Part shown: positions 1 to 9,059 of the stretch, piece after piece
How positions within the stretch are numbered: position 1 is the stretch's first letter
Layout: every line of letters begins with the position of its first letter
From: Teredinibacter sp. KSP-S5-2
Lineage (GTDB): Bacteria > Pseudomonadota > Gammaproteobacteria > Pseudomonadales > Cellvibrionaceae
Length of the DNA stretch: 64,000 nt
Direction: 5' to 3'
Assembly: GCF_032773895.1 (NCBI RefSeq)
Contig: NZ_CP120416.1
Coordinates: 3,935,001 to 3,999,000, forward strand
Notes under the pieces: model-generated
Seen by the model: only the letters and a program-made list of their open reading frames with translations
Told to the model about the DNA's origin: nothing
Database searches by the model: none
Made by a program: the position numbers and the translations under genes

Positions 1-1
1 C

Positions 2-643
2 GACCTAATTCAGGAAGGCAACATCGGCTTGATGAAAGCAGTAGACAAGTTTGAATACCGTCGCGGCTATAAATTTTCGACCTACGCCACGTGGTGGATT
101 CGACAGGCCATCACCCGCTCCATTGCGGACCAGGCACGCACCATCCGTATTCCGGTGCACATGATCGAAACCATCAACAAGCTCAACCGTATTTCCCGTC
201 AAATGCTACAGGAAATGGGTCGTGAACCTACACCGGAAGAGCTTGGCGAGCGTATGGATATGCCTGAAGACAAAGTGCGTAAAGTCTTGAAAATCGCCAA
301 AGAGCCCATCTCAATGGAAACACCTATTGGTGATGATGAAGACTCGCATCTTGGCGACTTTATTGAAGATACCGCGATTACTTCGCCAGTGGACTCCGCA
401 ACCACCCAAGGCTTACAGGAAACAACCCGTTCTGTATTGTCTGGGCTGACCGCAAGAGAAGCAAAAGTTCTCCGTATGCGATTCGGTATCGACATGAATA
501 CCGACCACACTCTGGAAGAAGTAGGTAAACAATTTGACGTTACCCGTGAGCGTATTCGTCAGATCGAAGCCAAAGCGTTACGCAAACTCCGTCACCCTTC
601 ACGATCCGACCATTTACGCGGATTTTTGGACGACACTGAGTAA
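2..643 (+). CDS. rpoD: RNA polymerase sigma-70 factor RpoD, 3' part
   Basis: The housekeeping sigma factor that directs RNA polymerase to most promoters. The window opens inside region 2, and the reading frame is open from base 2. Visible parts are region 2.3/2.4 ([13 protein letters not shown], which melts and reads the -10 element), region 3 (the stretch after [16 protein letters not shown]) and region 4 with the -35-binding helix-turn-helix ([18 protein letters not shown]), ending [10 protein letters not shown]. This is the classical C-terminus of primary sigma factors. The 5' part, including region 1.1 and the non-conserved insert, lies outside the window. A strong dyad and then a tRNA gene follow directly, an arrangement also known in Pseudomonas. 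Identification is essentially certain. Confidence 0.98.
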   Translation, partial: DLIQEGNIGLMKAVDKFEYRRGYKFSTYATWWIRQAITRSIADQARTIRIPVHMIETINKLNRISRQMLQEMGREPTPEELGERMDMPEDKVRKVLKIAKEPISMETPIGDDEDSHLGDFIEDTAITSPVDSATTQGLQETTRSVLSGLTAREAKVLRMRFGIDMNTDHTLEEVGKQFDVTRERIRQIEAKALRKLRHPSRSDHLRGFLDDTE

Positions 644-682
644 GTTTTCACCAAAAAAACAAAGAAGCTTTTCAAGAGCTTT

Positions 683-704
683 GCGGCGCACTATAATGCG
701 CCGC
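683..704 (+). terminator. Stem-loop between rpoD and the tRNA
   Basis: An 8-bp perfect GC-rich stem (gcggcgca / tgcgccgc) around a 6-base loop lies 40 bases after the rpoD stop. There is no U-tract, so it may be a processing or pausing hairpin, or a weak terminator, rather than a classical intrinsic terminator. The loop spells ctataa, so it could also hold a -10-like element for the tRNA. Confidence 0.5.
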
Positions 705-714
705 TTCACTTTAC

Positions 715-791
715 GGGCCTATAGCTCAGTTGGTTAGAGCATCCGACTCATAATCGGCAGGTCGCTGGTTCAAGTCCAGCTGGGCCCACCA
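715..791 (+). tRNA. tRNA with CAU anticodon, most likely tRNA-Ile2 (lysidine type)
   Basis: A full 77-nt cloverleaf: acceptor GGGCCTA pairs with TGGGCCC through one G-T wobble, followed by discriminator A and an encoded CCA. The D-arm is TAGCTCAGTTGGTTAGA, the anticodon loop reads CTCATAA, and the T-loop is TTCAAGT. The anticodon CAU fits elongator Met, initiator Met or the minor isoleucine tRNA. The T-arm with the variable-loop edge (GTCGCTGGTTCAAGTCCAGC) matches what I recall of E. coli ileX, and the G1-C72 pair rules out an initiator. I therefore favour Ile2, whose C34 is modified to lysidine by TilS to read AUA. A strong terminator follows. Confidence 0.93.
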
Positions 792-800
792 TATTAAGAG

Positions 801-827
801 ACCGCAGCCAAAAGCTGCGGTTTTTTT
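801..827 (+). terminator. Intrinsic terminator after the tRNA
   Basis: An 8-bp stem (accgcagc / gctgcggt) with a 5-base loop is followed directly by seven T residues. It ends the rpoD-tRNA transcription unit. Confidence 0.92.
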
Positions 828-892
828 ATTCTCGATGTTTACTTTCATCTAATGGCTAACAACTAAGCATTTCGGGGAAGTAATTTATATAG

Positions 893-1269
893 TCAACCCA
901 CCCTAGATTTCCCAAGCAGCACCGGCTCAAGCGACGGAAGGTTTTCCCCTTTGTCTAGCTGCTCTTTATAGACGGTTTTCAACACCCGAAAAGCTTCATA
1001 GGAAAGCATCAAGATCTCTTCAATATTTTCTTGAATCTAGCAACGCCTCATACCTATTGATGCATTCGTAGGTATAAAAGCGCTCTGTTATCAATTTCAG
1101 CCATTCTTTCGCTTACCTTTTGGATATTTGTTTTGATCAAGAGCTGCTTTAATAATGCCTTAAACATGCCCAACGTCATCATTCTATTGGGAACAATGGG
1201 ATAGTCGACAGTCTCAAAACCACTGATTATATTCACCTGCAATAAAATAGCCTTACTCACAAATCGCAA
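893..1269 (-). pseudogene. Probable frameshifted gene remnant, family unknown
   Basis: On the minus strand an ORF starting at 1269 (MRFVSKAILLQV..., 71 codons) ends at 1054. In another frame the coding-like text continues (TERFYTYECINRYEALLD) and then runs into a stop. A third frame continues (EEILMLSYEAFRVLKTVYKE, then LPSLEPVLLGKS) to a stop at 893. The composition looks like real protein spread over three frames, so I read it as one small gene broken by two indels. I do not recognise the family. No promoter or ribosome site is obvious. Alternatively, these are chance open stretches. Confidence 0.35.
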
Positions 1270-1708
1270 ACGACAATCAATTCATAAAAAATTTAGACGC
1301 CATTCAGATTTGCCAACCAGCGCAAGATTTCAGCAAGAGTTTTCTGGTCTCAGCTGGTTTTATATTGATAAAGGTTGTATACATAACAAACTGCATTTAG
1401 TCAGGGAACTCAACTTAAGAGACGTTACGAGTGTTAACGATTGCCTTGCCATTTACACATTTTATTTCAGAGATATGTCGTACCCGACATCTTCCTCTGC
1501 CATTTGTATCCATGTTTCATCGGGTATCCAAATTTCCCATTACTAACCCTACCAAGATAAAAGAACGCCGGAACGCTTATACTTCCGGAAAGATCAGATT
1601 TTTGGCAAAAACGTTTGAAATATTGCACGTATACAAGGCCAGCGTTTAATTTGTTTTTAGTGATGTTATCAACACACTATTAATTGCTCATTAGAAGAGT
1701 CAAAAATT
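1270..1708. other. Intergenic region upstream of cti, no gene recognised
   Basis: About 440 AT-rich bases. Short plus-strand open frames exist (for example 1310-1546 and 1431-1649), but they overlap each other, lack ribosome sites and have unprotein-like composition. The cti promoter presumably lies in the last 100 bases, but no convincing -35/-10 pair stood out. Confidence 0.5.
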
Positions 1709-4072
1709 ATGTTTTCCTCAAGAACAATAAAAATTCTATTCTTATTTTTTATCGTCATTTTCTTTATTGGCTGTACGCACATCGGCAAACAGAGTCTATC
1801 TAATTTATTTGGATTGGCCGAACCCCGAAATAGAGAAGTTACCCAGCTGGATGCTGGGATGGTTGACTACTGGACAGAAGTAAAACCGGTGCTGGAAAAC
1901 CGGTGCGTTGTCTGCCATAGCTGCTACGATGCGCCATGCCAACTTAAGCTCAGCTCATTTGAAGGGATTGAGAGAGGCGCAACAAATAGTCAGGTTTATG
2001 ATGCCTCCCGCTTATTCGAAGCGGATCCGACCCGCTTATTTGAAGATGCACATTCCGTATCCGAATGGCGCGAGAAAAAATTCTACCCAATGTTGAATGA
2101 ACACACTCAATCAATAGCAGCGAACAAACAAGCGGGCGTGATTCATCGTTTGCTTGAACTAAAAGAAACCAACCCCCTACCGGAAGGTGAAGTACTAAGC
2201 GAGGAGTTTCTATTCGATATTGACCGAAAACTAACTTGCCCCACACCGGACAACGTTGACGACTTTGAAAAAAAACACCCTCTCTGGGGTATGCCCTATG
2301 CTCTGCCCGGTCTGACTTCAAGGGAATCTCAAGTAATAAAGCAATGGCTTGAAGAAGGTGCACTACACACCAAAAGAACGGAGCTATCAAAAACACTGAA
2401 GTCGACAGTCTCCAGTTGGGAAAATTTTCTCAATCAAGACTCACTAAAAGCACAATTAATTAGCCGCTACCTTTATGAGCACTTGTTTTTGGCACACCTG
2501 TACTTCGAAGGGCAAGATAACAACACATTTTTTAAAATGGTAAGGTCCAGTACAGCCCCCGGCGAACCCATTAACATAATTTCGACCAGAAGACCTTATG
2601 ATGCTCCAGGGACCTCTCGTGTGTTTTATCGCTTAATGGAGTACCCTGCTGCAATTGTTGCCAAAACCCATATGCCTTATGCATTAACCCCTGCTCGAAT
2701 GGAACGATGGCAAAATTTATTTTTTAATGCGGATTATGAGGTGAGTGAACTGCCTGATTATGACCCGGCTGAATCCGCAAATCCATTTTCAACTTTTAGC
2801 GCAATACCCGTAGCCTCGCGCTATCAGTTTCTGCTCGATGAAGCGCAGTATACCGTGATGGGATTTATTAAAGGCCCCGTTTGCCGAGGACAAGTTGCCT
2901 TAAATGTAATTAACGATCACTTCTGGGTATTTTTTGTCAAACCCAATATAGAGCAAGATACTGCGATAAATGAATTTATCGAAAAAAATAGCGATTTATT
3001 AAGCTTACCCTCAGAACAAGGAAGCACTTTACATCCGCTAATTTCCTGGCTGAAGTATGCCAAGAAACAACGTCAGTATTTAAAAAACAGAGATGAATAT
3101 CTCGCTCAAAAAATTGGCAGCGAAATACCTCTGGATTTGGATGGCCTTTGGGACGGAGATAAGACCAATGATAATTCGGCACTAACGATATTCAGGCACT
3201 TCGACAGTGCAACCGTGGAAAAAGGCATGCTTGGAGGTTATCCCAAAACCGCGTGGGTACTCACGTATGTAGACCTGGAACGAATCCATTACCTCCTGGT
3301 TGCTGGATACGATGTCTATGGCAATGTTGGGCATCAATTGCTTTCCCGTCTCTATATGGATTTTCTCAGAATGCAGGGCGAATCCAACTTTTTGCTTCTT
3401 CTACCACAAAAAGACCGCGTTGAGGAGCGCAACAATTGGTATCGAAACGCCAGTAAGGACGTACTCGACTACTTAACAAGTCCTGCTATAGAAAAAGCAA
3501 ATCAGGAGCCAAACATACAATACTACTCGGACAATAAGAAGCTTGAGCTCTATGGGATGCTGGAGAACAAATATGAAGCAGCCTATCCAAGCCAGAAACA
3601 TCTGAAAACACTGAAAAATAAAAGCCTTGCACAAGCACTTGAACCACTTGCAAAGCTTACAGGAATACAAATCAGCAATATGCCCGAAAGCGCCGTTGTG
3701 ATTATTGAAACAAGTAAAGGCGATGAATATTTTACGCTATTGAAAAATAGTGCACATCTCAATATCACCTCTATGTTCAAAGAAAGTAAAAATCTCATTC
3801 CCGAGGAGGATACCCTATCGCTTATTCGGGGTATTTCAGGCAGTTACCCTAATGCGTTTTTCAAAGTAGCAGAAGATGAAGTGGGTAAATTTATTGCACA
3901 GGTGGAAAAAAGCAGTGATCCAAGTGAGTACGAATACCTAATGACCCAATACGGCGTTCGTAGAACACACCCAGAGTTTTGGCAATTTAGCGATAGAGTG
4001 CATAAAGAGTTTAGAAAGATCGATCCGATTTCATACGGCCTGCTGGATTACAATCGTCTGGAGAATAGGTAA
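1709..4072 (+). CDS. cti: Fatty acid cis/trans isomerase Cti (periplasmic, haem c)
   Basis: Converts cis-unsaturated acyl chains of membrane phospholipids to trans without moving the double bond, rigidifying the membrane under solvent, heat or metal stress (known from Pseudomonas and Vibrio). The 787-residue protein begins with a lipoprotein signal peptide (lipobox FFIGC, Cys22). The haem-c motif CVVCH is at residues 66-70, followed by the family hallmark CYDAPCQLKLSSFEGIERG. The length fits Cti proteins (about 760-790 residues). Pseudomonas Cti has a cleavable signal, so a lipid-anchored form would be a variation. The gene appears monocistronic, has a dyad after it and faces the DUF4136 gene. 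Cti activity is regarded as constitutive and controlled by substrate access, so no regulator is expected nearby. Confidence 0.93.
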   Translation: MFSSRTIKILFLFFIVIFFIGCTHIGKQSLSNLFGLAEPRNREVTQLDAGMVDYWTEVKPVLENRCVVCHSCYDAPCQLKLSSFEGIERGATNSQVYDASRLFEADPTRLFEDAHSVSEWREKKFYPMLNEHTQSIAANKQAGVIHRLLELKETNPLPEGEVLSEEFLFDIDRKLTCPTPDNVDDFEKKHPLWGMPYALPGLTSRESQVIKQWLEEGALHTKRTELSKTLKSTVSSWENFLNQDSLKAQLISRYLYEHLFLAHLYFEGQDNNTFFKMVRSSTAPGEPINIISTRRPYDAPGTSRVFYRLMEYPAAIVAKTHMPYALTPARMERWQNLFFNADYEVSELPDYDPAESANPFSTFSAIPVASRYQFLLDEAQYTVMGFIKGPVCRGQVALNVINDHFWVFFVKPNIEQDTAINEFIEKNSDLLSLPSEQGSTLHPLISWLKYAKKQRQYLKNRDEYLAQKIGSEIPLDLDGLWDGDKTNDNSALTIFRHFDSATVEKGMLGGYPKTAWVLTYVDLERIHYLLVAGYDVYGNVGHQLLSRLYMDFLRMQGESNFLLLLPQKDRVEERNNWYRNASKDVLDYLTSPAIEKANQEPNIQYYSDNKKLELYGMLENKYEAAYPSQKHLKTLKNKSLAQALEPLAKLTGIQISNMPESAVVIIETSKGDEYFTLLKNSAHLNITSMFKESKNLIPEEDTLSLIRGISGSYPNAFFKVAEDEVGKFIAQVEKSSDPSEYEYLMTQYGVRRTHPEFWQFSDRVHKEFRKIDPISYGLLDYNRLENR

Positions 4073-4113
4073 TAGAATTATATTTAGCAAGCAATATAAG
4101 TGAACTATTGAAC

Positions 4114-4136
4114 TGGCTGGTTGTATAAACCAGCCA
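4114..4136. terminator. Dyad between convergent cti and DUF4136 genes
   Basis: A 9-bp perfect stem (tggctggtt / aaccagcca) around a 5-base loop sits in the 100 bases between two converging genes. T-runs on either side are poor, so termination is inferred mainly from position. Confidence 0.6.
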
Positions 4137-4174
4137 TGCCACAAAATATAAACGTATTATTTATGGAATAAAAA

Positions 4175-4789
4175 TTATTTTGGTGGAAAATCTTCCAATA
4201 TTCGACTGACAACATTTTTGACCACTCGCTCTTTCTCATCTGCTGAGAGATCACGAGGCACTTTGCCCGACGCCGTTCCACGCCAAATCAATTTACCCGT
4301 TTTGGGGTCAATCACATCCAAAACAAAAGTACCCAGCTCATAGTATTGAAGTTTGTTTTCGACAACGCTATCGGTATACGGCATGCCTATAGTCGCATAG
4401 CGGAACGTACCTGCCCCATAGTAACGCCAACTCGAGTAGTACCCCTGATAGGTATTATAGGTTTTTACATCGATTCTGGGCTCGGTAGTAATCGAGTAGT
4501 TAACCCAGAAATCCGCCTGCCCATCATCCACCAAACGCATTTGCTTAGTGCTGAGCTGTTCGTTAACATTGCCCCGAATTCGGTCATCTAAAATATCGTT
4601 ATTTAGGTACTTCTCACTTTTTTCATTGAAAACGTTTGGCGTATGCCAACTAAAGGTTCGCAAGGAATTAAAATCGTAATCGCGATCAAAGTCTGAATTA
4701 ACCGCAACTTTATTTGAGCTACATGAAATAAGAAAAACAGCAAATACGGTCGAGAAAATTATTTTTATCACAATATTTAACCTCGGCAA
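4175..4789 (-). CDS. DUF4136 family lipoprotein
   Basis: A 204-residue lipoprotein with a type II signal (LISC, Cys23). The mature part has the DUF4136 pattern: an early D-F-x-x-L-R-T-F-x-W motif (FNSLRTFSWHTP), a central region ending in an ADFWVNYSI strand, and the C-terminal GTFVLDVIDPKTGKLIWRG segment followed by a helix bearing VVSRILEDFPP. Such proteins are common in Gammaproteobacteria and Bacteroidetes, are probably outer-membrane anchored, and have no established function. The gene stands alone, converging on cti. Confidence 0.88.
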   Translation of the reverse strand: MPRLNIVIKIIFSTVFAVFLISCSSNKVAVNSDFDRDYDFNSLRTFSWHTPNVFNEKSEKYLNNDILDDRIRGNVNEQLSTKQMRLVDDGQADFWVNYSITTEPRIDVKTYNTYQGYYSSWRYYGAGTFRYATIGMPYTDSVVENKLQYYELGTFVLDVIDPKTGKLIWRGTASGKVPRDLSADEKERVVKNVVSRILEDFPPK

Positions 4790-5231
4790 TAATCAAATTA
4801 TCAGATCAAAATACAAGCAGCTTAGACCAAAGAAGAGTGTCATTATAGATGAGCACCTAACACTCATCTTCAGCCATCCTATACCTATTTTTCTATAAAC
4901 ACCTGCCTAAAAAAGTGGTACTGCTGGTACGTTTTAATTTATATACCAACCAACAACATCATAGATGAACCAACCACTTTTACCGCATATTGCCAGCAAC
5001 CCAAAGCCATTAACAGGAATTAGTTTGCCAAATTGATTGAAACAAGACGCATTTGTCGCTTAAGGTCACTCTAATTAATCATAGATAATGCTCTATGCAC
5101 CTCACTCAACCTTTGCGCAAAACGAACTTTTTATATACCCAAAAAAGACATATAAATATAAAAATATATTCCTTTATGGAATTTGCTTAGTTTCGTAATA
5201 TCCGCATTTTACTTTTGGCGAAAGCAACCGT
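4790..5231. other. Intergenic region between divergent DUF4136 and SLC13 genes
   Basis: About 440 bases of low-GC DNA that must hold two divergent promoters. The stretch 5120-5175 is very AT-rich (runs such as atataaatataaaaatata), suiting an UP-element or promoter, but I cannot place hexamers with confidence. No gene or RNA fold recognised. Confidence 0.5.
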
Positions 5232-7010
5232 ATGGACTGGCAAGGCTGGATAACTCTTTCTCTAACAGTAGGCGTGCTCCTCCTACTCGCACTCACCAGA
5301 ATCGCACCTCATCTGGTGATGATCTCTGCGCTCACCGTATTAAGCGGCATAGGCATTTTAAATAGCAAAGAAGCTTTAGCAGGCTTTAGCAACTCCGGAT
5401 TAATCACGGTCGCAGCCATGTTTATTGTTGCAGCTGGCGTCCATCATTCCGGTGGCATAGATTTATTAGTCAATAAACTACTTCGCCGCCCCCGTACTGT
5501 ACGCTCGGCAATAAGCCGTATCTTTATCCCGGTGGTTTTATTCAGCGGTTTTCTGAATAACACGCCTGTGGTGGCCACCATGATTCCGGCAATAAATGCC
5601 TGGTCGCGCAAAATAAAAATCCCCGCATCAAAACTTATGATTCCCCTGAGTTACGCTGCAATTTTAGGGGGCACACTGACACTAATAGGCACCAGTACCA
5701 ACCTGGTCGTTAACGGGCAATATCAAAGCTTAACCGGGGAAAGCGGTTTTTCAATGTTTTCAATTACAGCGGTTGGCTTACCGGTTGCACTGGCAGGTGT
5801 TGTCTTCATGCTGGTATTTTTTCCTCGCTGGCTACCTGACCGCAGCGATAAACAGGCATTTGCCAATTTGCGGGAATTTACGCTGGAAGTCACTGTTGCA
5901 CCTGACGGCCCATTAGTTGGAAAAACCGTCGCCAAAGCAGGCCTTCGCCATTTGGAACGTATATTCCTGATTGAAATTGAGCGTCAAGGCAACATCGTCA
6001 CCGTGGTTCCACCCGACGAAATTCTCCAGGGGAATGACCGCTTGGTTTTCGCCGGTGACACTCAAGCGATATCGGATTTACTGCGCATTAACGGCATTAT
6101 TCCCTCTGCAGAAAATGGACATGCCACGCCACTCACAGAAAAGCGTACAGATCGATGCTTAGTAGAGGCCGTGGTATCGCCCCACTGCGGCGCAGTCGGC
6201 CAAGCCATTCGCGATGCCCGTTTTCGCAACCGGTACGGCGCTGCAGTACTGGCTGTTGCCAGGGGCGGAGAACGAGTTAAAGGCAACCTCGGCACCATTA
6301 AACTGGAAGCCGGTGACACTTTACTTCTGGAAGCACGGCCCGCATTTATTACCCGCCAGCGCTACAACAAGGATTTCTTATTAATCAACGACCTTGACGA
6401 AGAACCACCACGACATGAAAAAGCGTATCTCTCGTGGACAATTCTTATCGGCCTTGTTGCCTCAGCAAGCGTGGGAATAATCAGTATGCTCAACGCCGCA
6501 TTAATTGGTGCGGGTTTAATGATTCTCACCGGATGCTGCTCAGTTAACCAGGCAGAAAAAAGCCTGGATATCAGCGTTATTCTTACCATTGCGGCCTCAT
6601 TCGCCCTCGGTACGGCATTACAAAAAACCGGTGTGGCCGCCATGCTTGCCGAAAATATTGTCAGCCTTAGTTTCGGCCAGGCCTGGGCAATGCTATTACT
6701 CACCTACTTTACCGTATCCCTATTAACCGAAACCATTACCAATAATGCTGCTGCGGTACTTATGCTGCCTATTATTTTGGAAATGACGGAAAAAGCCAGC
6801 CTGAATAACGAGCCCTTTATTTTTGCGATTATGATGGCCGCATCCGCCAGCTTTGCCACTCCCCTGGGCTACCAAACCAACCTGATGGTGTATGGGCCAG
6901 GGGGCTACCGTTTTAGTGACTTTGTAAAAATTGGATTGCCGATGAATATATTTATTGGCGCTGTCACTTTGGCGGTATTGCTTTTGGGCTGGCCGTTGAC
7001 GAAGATGTAA
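5232..7010 (+). CDS. SLC13/DASS-family anion transporter with two RCK_C domains
   Basis: A 592-residue inner-membrane permease of the divalent anion:sodium symporter type. Hydrophobic helices occupy roughly residues 1-195 and 395-590, with the family signature near the first re-entrant loop (FLNNTPVVATMIPAI) and its repeat (TETITNNAAAVLMLPIILE). Between the halves lie two soluble RCK_C (TrkA-C) domains, about residues 210-285 and 305-375, which in relatives bind ligands and gate transport. Likely substrates are sulfate, another oxyanion or a dicarboxylate; the sequence does not decide. The start at 5232 is the first ATG, with only a weak ribosome site. It is a single gene, and its neighbours say nothing about the substrate. 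Confidence 0.88.
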   Translation: MDWQGWITLSLTVGVLLLLALTRIAPHLVMISALTVLSGIGILNSKEALAGFSNSGLITVAAMFIVAAGVHHSGGIDLLVNKLLRRPRTVRSAISRIFIPVVLFSGFLNNTPVVATMIPAINAWSRKIKIPASKLMIPLSYAAILGGTLTLIGTSTNLVVNGQYQSLTGESGFSMFSITAVGLPVALAGVVFMLVFFPRWLPDRSDKQAFANLREFTLEVTVAPDGPLVGKTVAKAGLRHLERIFLIEIERQGNIVTVVPPDEILQGNDRLVFAGDTQAISDLLRINGIIPSAENGHATPLTEKRTDRCLVEAVVSPHCGAVGQAIRDARFRNRYGAAVLAVARGGERVKGNLGTIKLEAGDTLLLEARPAFITRQRYNKDFLLINDLDEEPPRHEKAYLSWTILIGLVASASVGIISMLNAALIGAGLMILTGCCSVNQAEKSLDISVILTIAASFALGTALQKTGVAAMLAENIVSLSFGQAWAMLLLTYFTVSLLTETITNNAAAVLMLPIILEMTEKASLNNEPFIFAIMMAASASFATPLGYQTNLMVYGPGGYRFSDFVKIGLPMNIFIGAVTLAVLLLGWPLTKM

Positions 7011-7128
7011 GCTCACAACTCGGATACATTGATCAAATCACACATTACAAAGGGCTCAATACATAAAATATTGGGATTACAATGTATTAAGTAGAAACTT
7101 TCCATCTGACAAATAAATAGTAGCCCTC

Positions 7129-7494
7129 ATGACCTACGAAGAGTTCAATAATTACTGTCAATCACTTCCGGCAACAACCTACATTGCCCAATGGGGTAAT
7201 GCCCATGTGTGGAAAGTGGGAGGAAAAGTATTTGCTATTGGCGGTTGGGAGAAAACGAACGAACCTGCTTTTACCTTTAAAACCTCAGACTTAAATTTCA
7301 ATCTTTTGCAAGACGAAGAAGGTTTTAGGCCAGCCCCATACATGGCATCACGTGGAATGAAATGGATTCAGCTATATCAATCACAGCAGGATAGTGACGA
7401 AAAACTACGATATTATATTAAAGAATCTCATCATCTTGTTTCGCTTGGGCTCGCGAAAAAGATACAGAAAGAATTGGGGTTAAATCAAGAGTAG
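7129..7494 (+). CDS. MmcQ/YjbR family protein
   Basis: A 121-residue soluble protein matching the YjbR/MmcQ fold throughout: an N-terminal helix with YCQSLPAT, the strand pair QWGNAHVWKVGGKVFAIGGW, then a middle strand carrying FKTSDLNF and the C-terminal stretch GMKWIQLY. E. coli YjbR has a CyaY-like, double-wing DNA-binding-like fold, but its role is unresolved. The length is typical. It lies 118 bases after the transporter and 44 before a secreted unknown, and could be the first gene of a small three-gene run. Confidence 0.88.
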   Translation: MTYEEFNNYCQSLPATTYIAQWGNAHVWKVGGKVFAIGGWEKTNEPAFTFKTSDLNFNLLQDEEGFRPAPYMASRGMKWIQLYQSQQDSDEKLRYYIKESHHLVSLGLAKKIQKELGLNQE

Positions 7495-7538
7495 ATACGA
7501 ACAATGGGAAAAAGCCTTCACAAGCGAGAATTTTAACC

Positions 7539-8063
7539 ATGAGGACAAGGAAAAAGATGCGTTTATTATATTTAATACTATTCCTTCTCTACTGTTCATA
7601 CAGCTACGCAAATAGTTCCGCAAACAAAGCTGATAGTTTATTGGAGTTTACAAAAGGGTTTAAGGTAGAATTTGAGTATACCGTCGAAAAAGTCGCAACA
7701 AACAGCCAAATAATCAAACCGAATAATATAGAACGTATTAAATACAAATCTACCAAACCATTCGCCGAAGATTCATCTGGAAAATGGTTTATGCGGTTTT
7801 CCTTAGACATCATCCAATACAAAGATGCAGAAGAAGCAAAAGGTGCATTTGAGGATCTTAGAGAAAAGACCAAAGGTATATTTTTGATCTCAAAGTGTCA
7901 GGACTACATTGTACAAAAAGGACACAGGATATACTGGATATCAACACCCTGCCACTTTTGGAATATTAGCAAACTAGAACGACAATTCAACATAGTAATG
8001 AAAATACCAGATGTAAGTATCGGTAATGCCATACGCTGTAAAAACGGAGGTTTTTGTGAATAA
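7539..8063 (+). CDS. Secreted protein of unknown function
   Basis: A 174-residue product with an N-terminal signal peptide (hydrophobic stretch LLYLILFLLYCSYSYA, likely cleaved after YANS or nearby). The mature part is mixed alpha/beta with two cysteines in FLISKCQDYIVQ and ISTPCHFW and two more near the C-terminus (IRCKNGGFCE), suggesting two disulfides in the periplasm. A second Met at residue 7 is an equally possible start. I recognise no family. It ends 8 bases before the M23 peptidase gene, so the two are probably cotranscribed and may act together at the cell wall (inference). Confidence 0.7.
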   Translation: MRTRKKMRLLYLILFLLYCSYSYANSSANKADSLLEFTKGFKVEFEYTVEKVATNSQIIKPNNIERIKYKSTKPFAEDSSGKWFMRFSLDIIQYKDAEEAKGAFEDLREKTKGIFLISKCQDYIVQKGHRIYWISTPCHFWNISKLERQFNIVMKIPDVSIGNAIRCKNGGFCE

Positions 8064-8071
8064 AAAAAGTT

Positions 8072-8758
8072 ATGTATAAAACACCACTCATACCAGTTAA
8101 ATTCCCATTATTGGGTGAGTGGTGCGCGATAAATACACCGGGTCATTGCATACCCAGCCACGGAACGGATATGTTAGGTCAGCGCTTTGCTTACGATTTT
8201 TTCCAAATAGACTGGAGCCAGGAAAGTGGTTATAAATGGTACCGCTCACCCAAGTGGCGTAGCAGATTGTTTGGCGTCCCACTTATAGATTCTATATGCT
8301 ATTCACAACCAATTTATTCTCCTTTTGATGCGGAGGTGGTAGAAACCTACGACGGCTTAAAAGAGAGAGATCCAGTTCATTTCTTAAGGGACTTATTTTC
8401 TGTATTGAAAAATGGACTAACCCTTAATGCTTCTTGCAATGCAGACTTAATACCGGCGCTAGGAAATTATATTATTCTTAAAAACCATCATACCTATTGC
8501 CTAATAGCTCATGCGAAATGTGGTTCTATAAAGGTCAGCACTGGCGATAAGATTCATACAAGCCAGAAATTGGCGGAAGTTGGCCATTCCGGCAATTCAA
8601 CAGCTCCACATTTACATTTTCAGCTAATGGACAATCCTGATCTTTTACGTGCAAACGGAATTCCTTGTTCATTTATATCCTATGAAATACACAAAGATGG
8701 TAAATGGACTACGGTTAGAAATGGCGTACCAGGACGAAGAGAACGTATTCGTGCGTAA
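8072..8758 (+). CDS. M23-family zinc metallopeptidase
   Basis: A 228-residue LytM-type peptidase expected to cut peptide cross-links in peptidoglycan or a small peptide substrate. Candidate zinc ligands are His30 and Asp33 (SHGTDM), the catalytic His147 region (LIAHAKCGSI), and His180/His182 in the invariant APHLHFQL motif. The motif sequence GDKIHTSQKLAEVGHSGNST is also typical. No signal peptide or membrane segment is visible, unusual for a wall hydrolase, so it may be cytoplasmic or exported another way. Only ATG 8072 and near-cognate codons are available, because a stop occurs just upstream in frame; the nearest purine-rich site (ggagg, 8046-8050) is about 20 bases away, which suggests coupling to the upstream gene. 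Confidence 0.85.
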   Translation: MYKTPLIPVKFPLLGEWCAINTPGHCIPSHGTDMLGQRFAYDFFQIDWSQESGYKWYRSPKWRSRLFGVPLIDSICYSQPIYSPFDAEVVETYDGLKERDPVHFLRDLFSVLKNGLTLNASCNADLIPALGNYIILKNHHTYCLIAHAKCGSIKVSTGDKIHTSQKLAEVGHSGNSTAPHLHFQLMDNPDLLRANGIPCSFISYEIHKDGKWTTVRNGVPGRRERIRA

Positions 8759-9059
8759 TAAGATCAACTAATACGATAACTATATTAAATTAACCCGTAA
8801 ATAAGTCTACATGTTTAAGCAACATCCAAAAAGGGACACTCCAACGGTATATCTCAGCTGCATATCTGTCGCACCGCTCTCTGATATAAAATGCCATGAC
8901 AAGAGTATTTCTCTCGACTTATGACGTGGCGTGCATTTTTTAGATTTAGGCCTATGTTCGATTCCAGCGATATGGACATGCTTTTTATAAAAGGCTGTAT
9001 TGCATTAGTAACTGAACTAAGAAAAGTTCTGGCATAGTATCAACCGATTAGACCCCAAC
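8759..9059. other. Intergenic region between convergent genes
   Basis: About 300 bases with no recognisable gene. A loose hairpin (aaaatgc at 8888-8894 pairing with gcatttt at 8933-8939, imperfect inner pairing) could act as a terminator for the M23 transcript. Confidence 0.4.

Noticed and set aside
715-1269. Genomic island attachment site at the tRNA
   Set aside because: No direct repeat of the tRNA 3' end and no integrase found in the window.
1310-1649. Two overlapping plus-strand open frames upstream of cti
   Set aside because: No ribosome site, unprotein-like composition, and overlapping frames.
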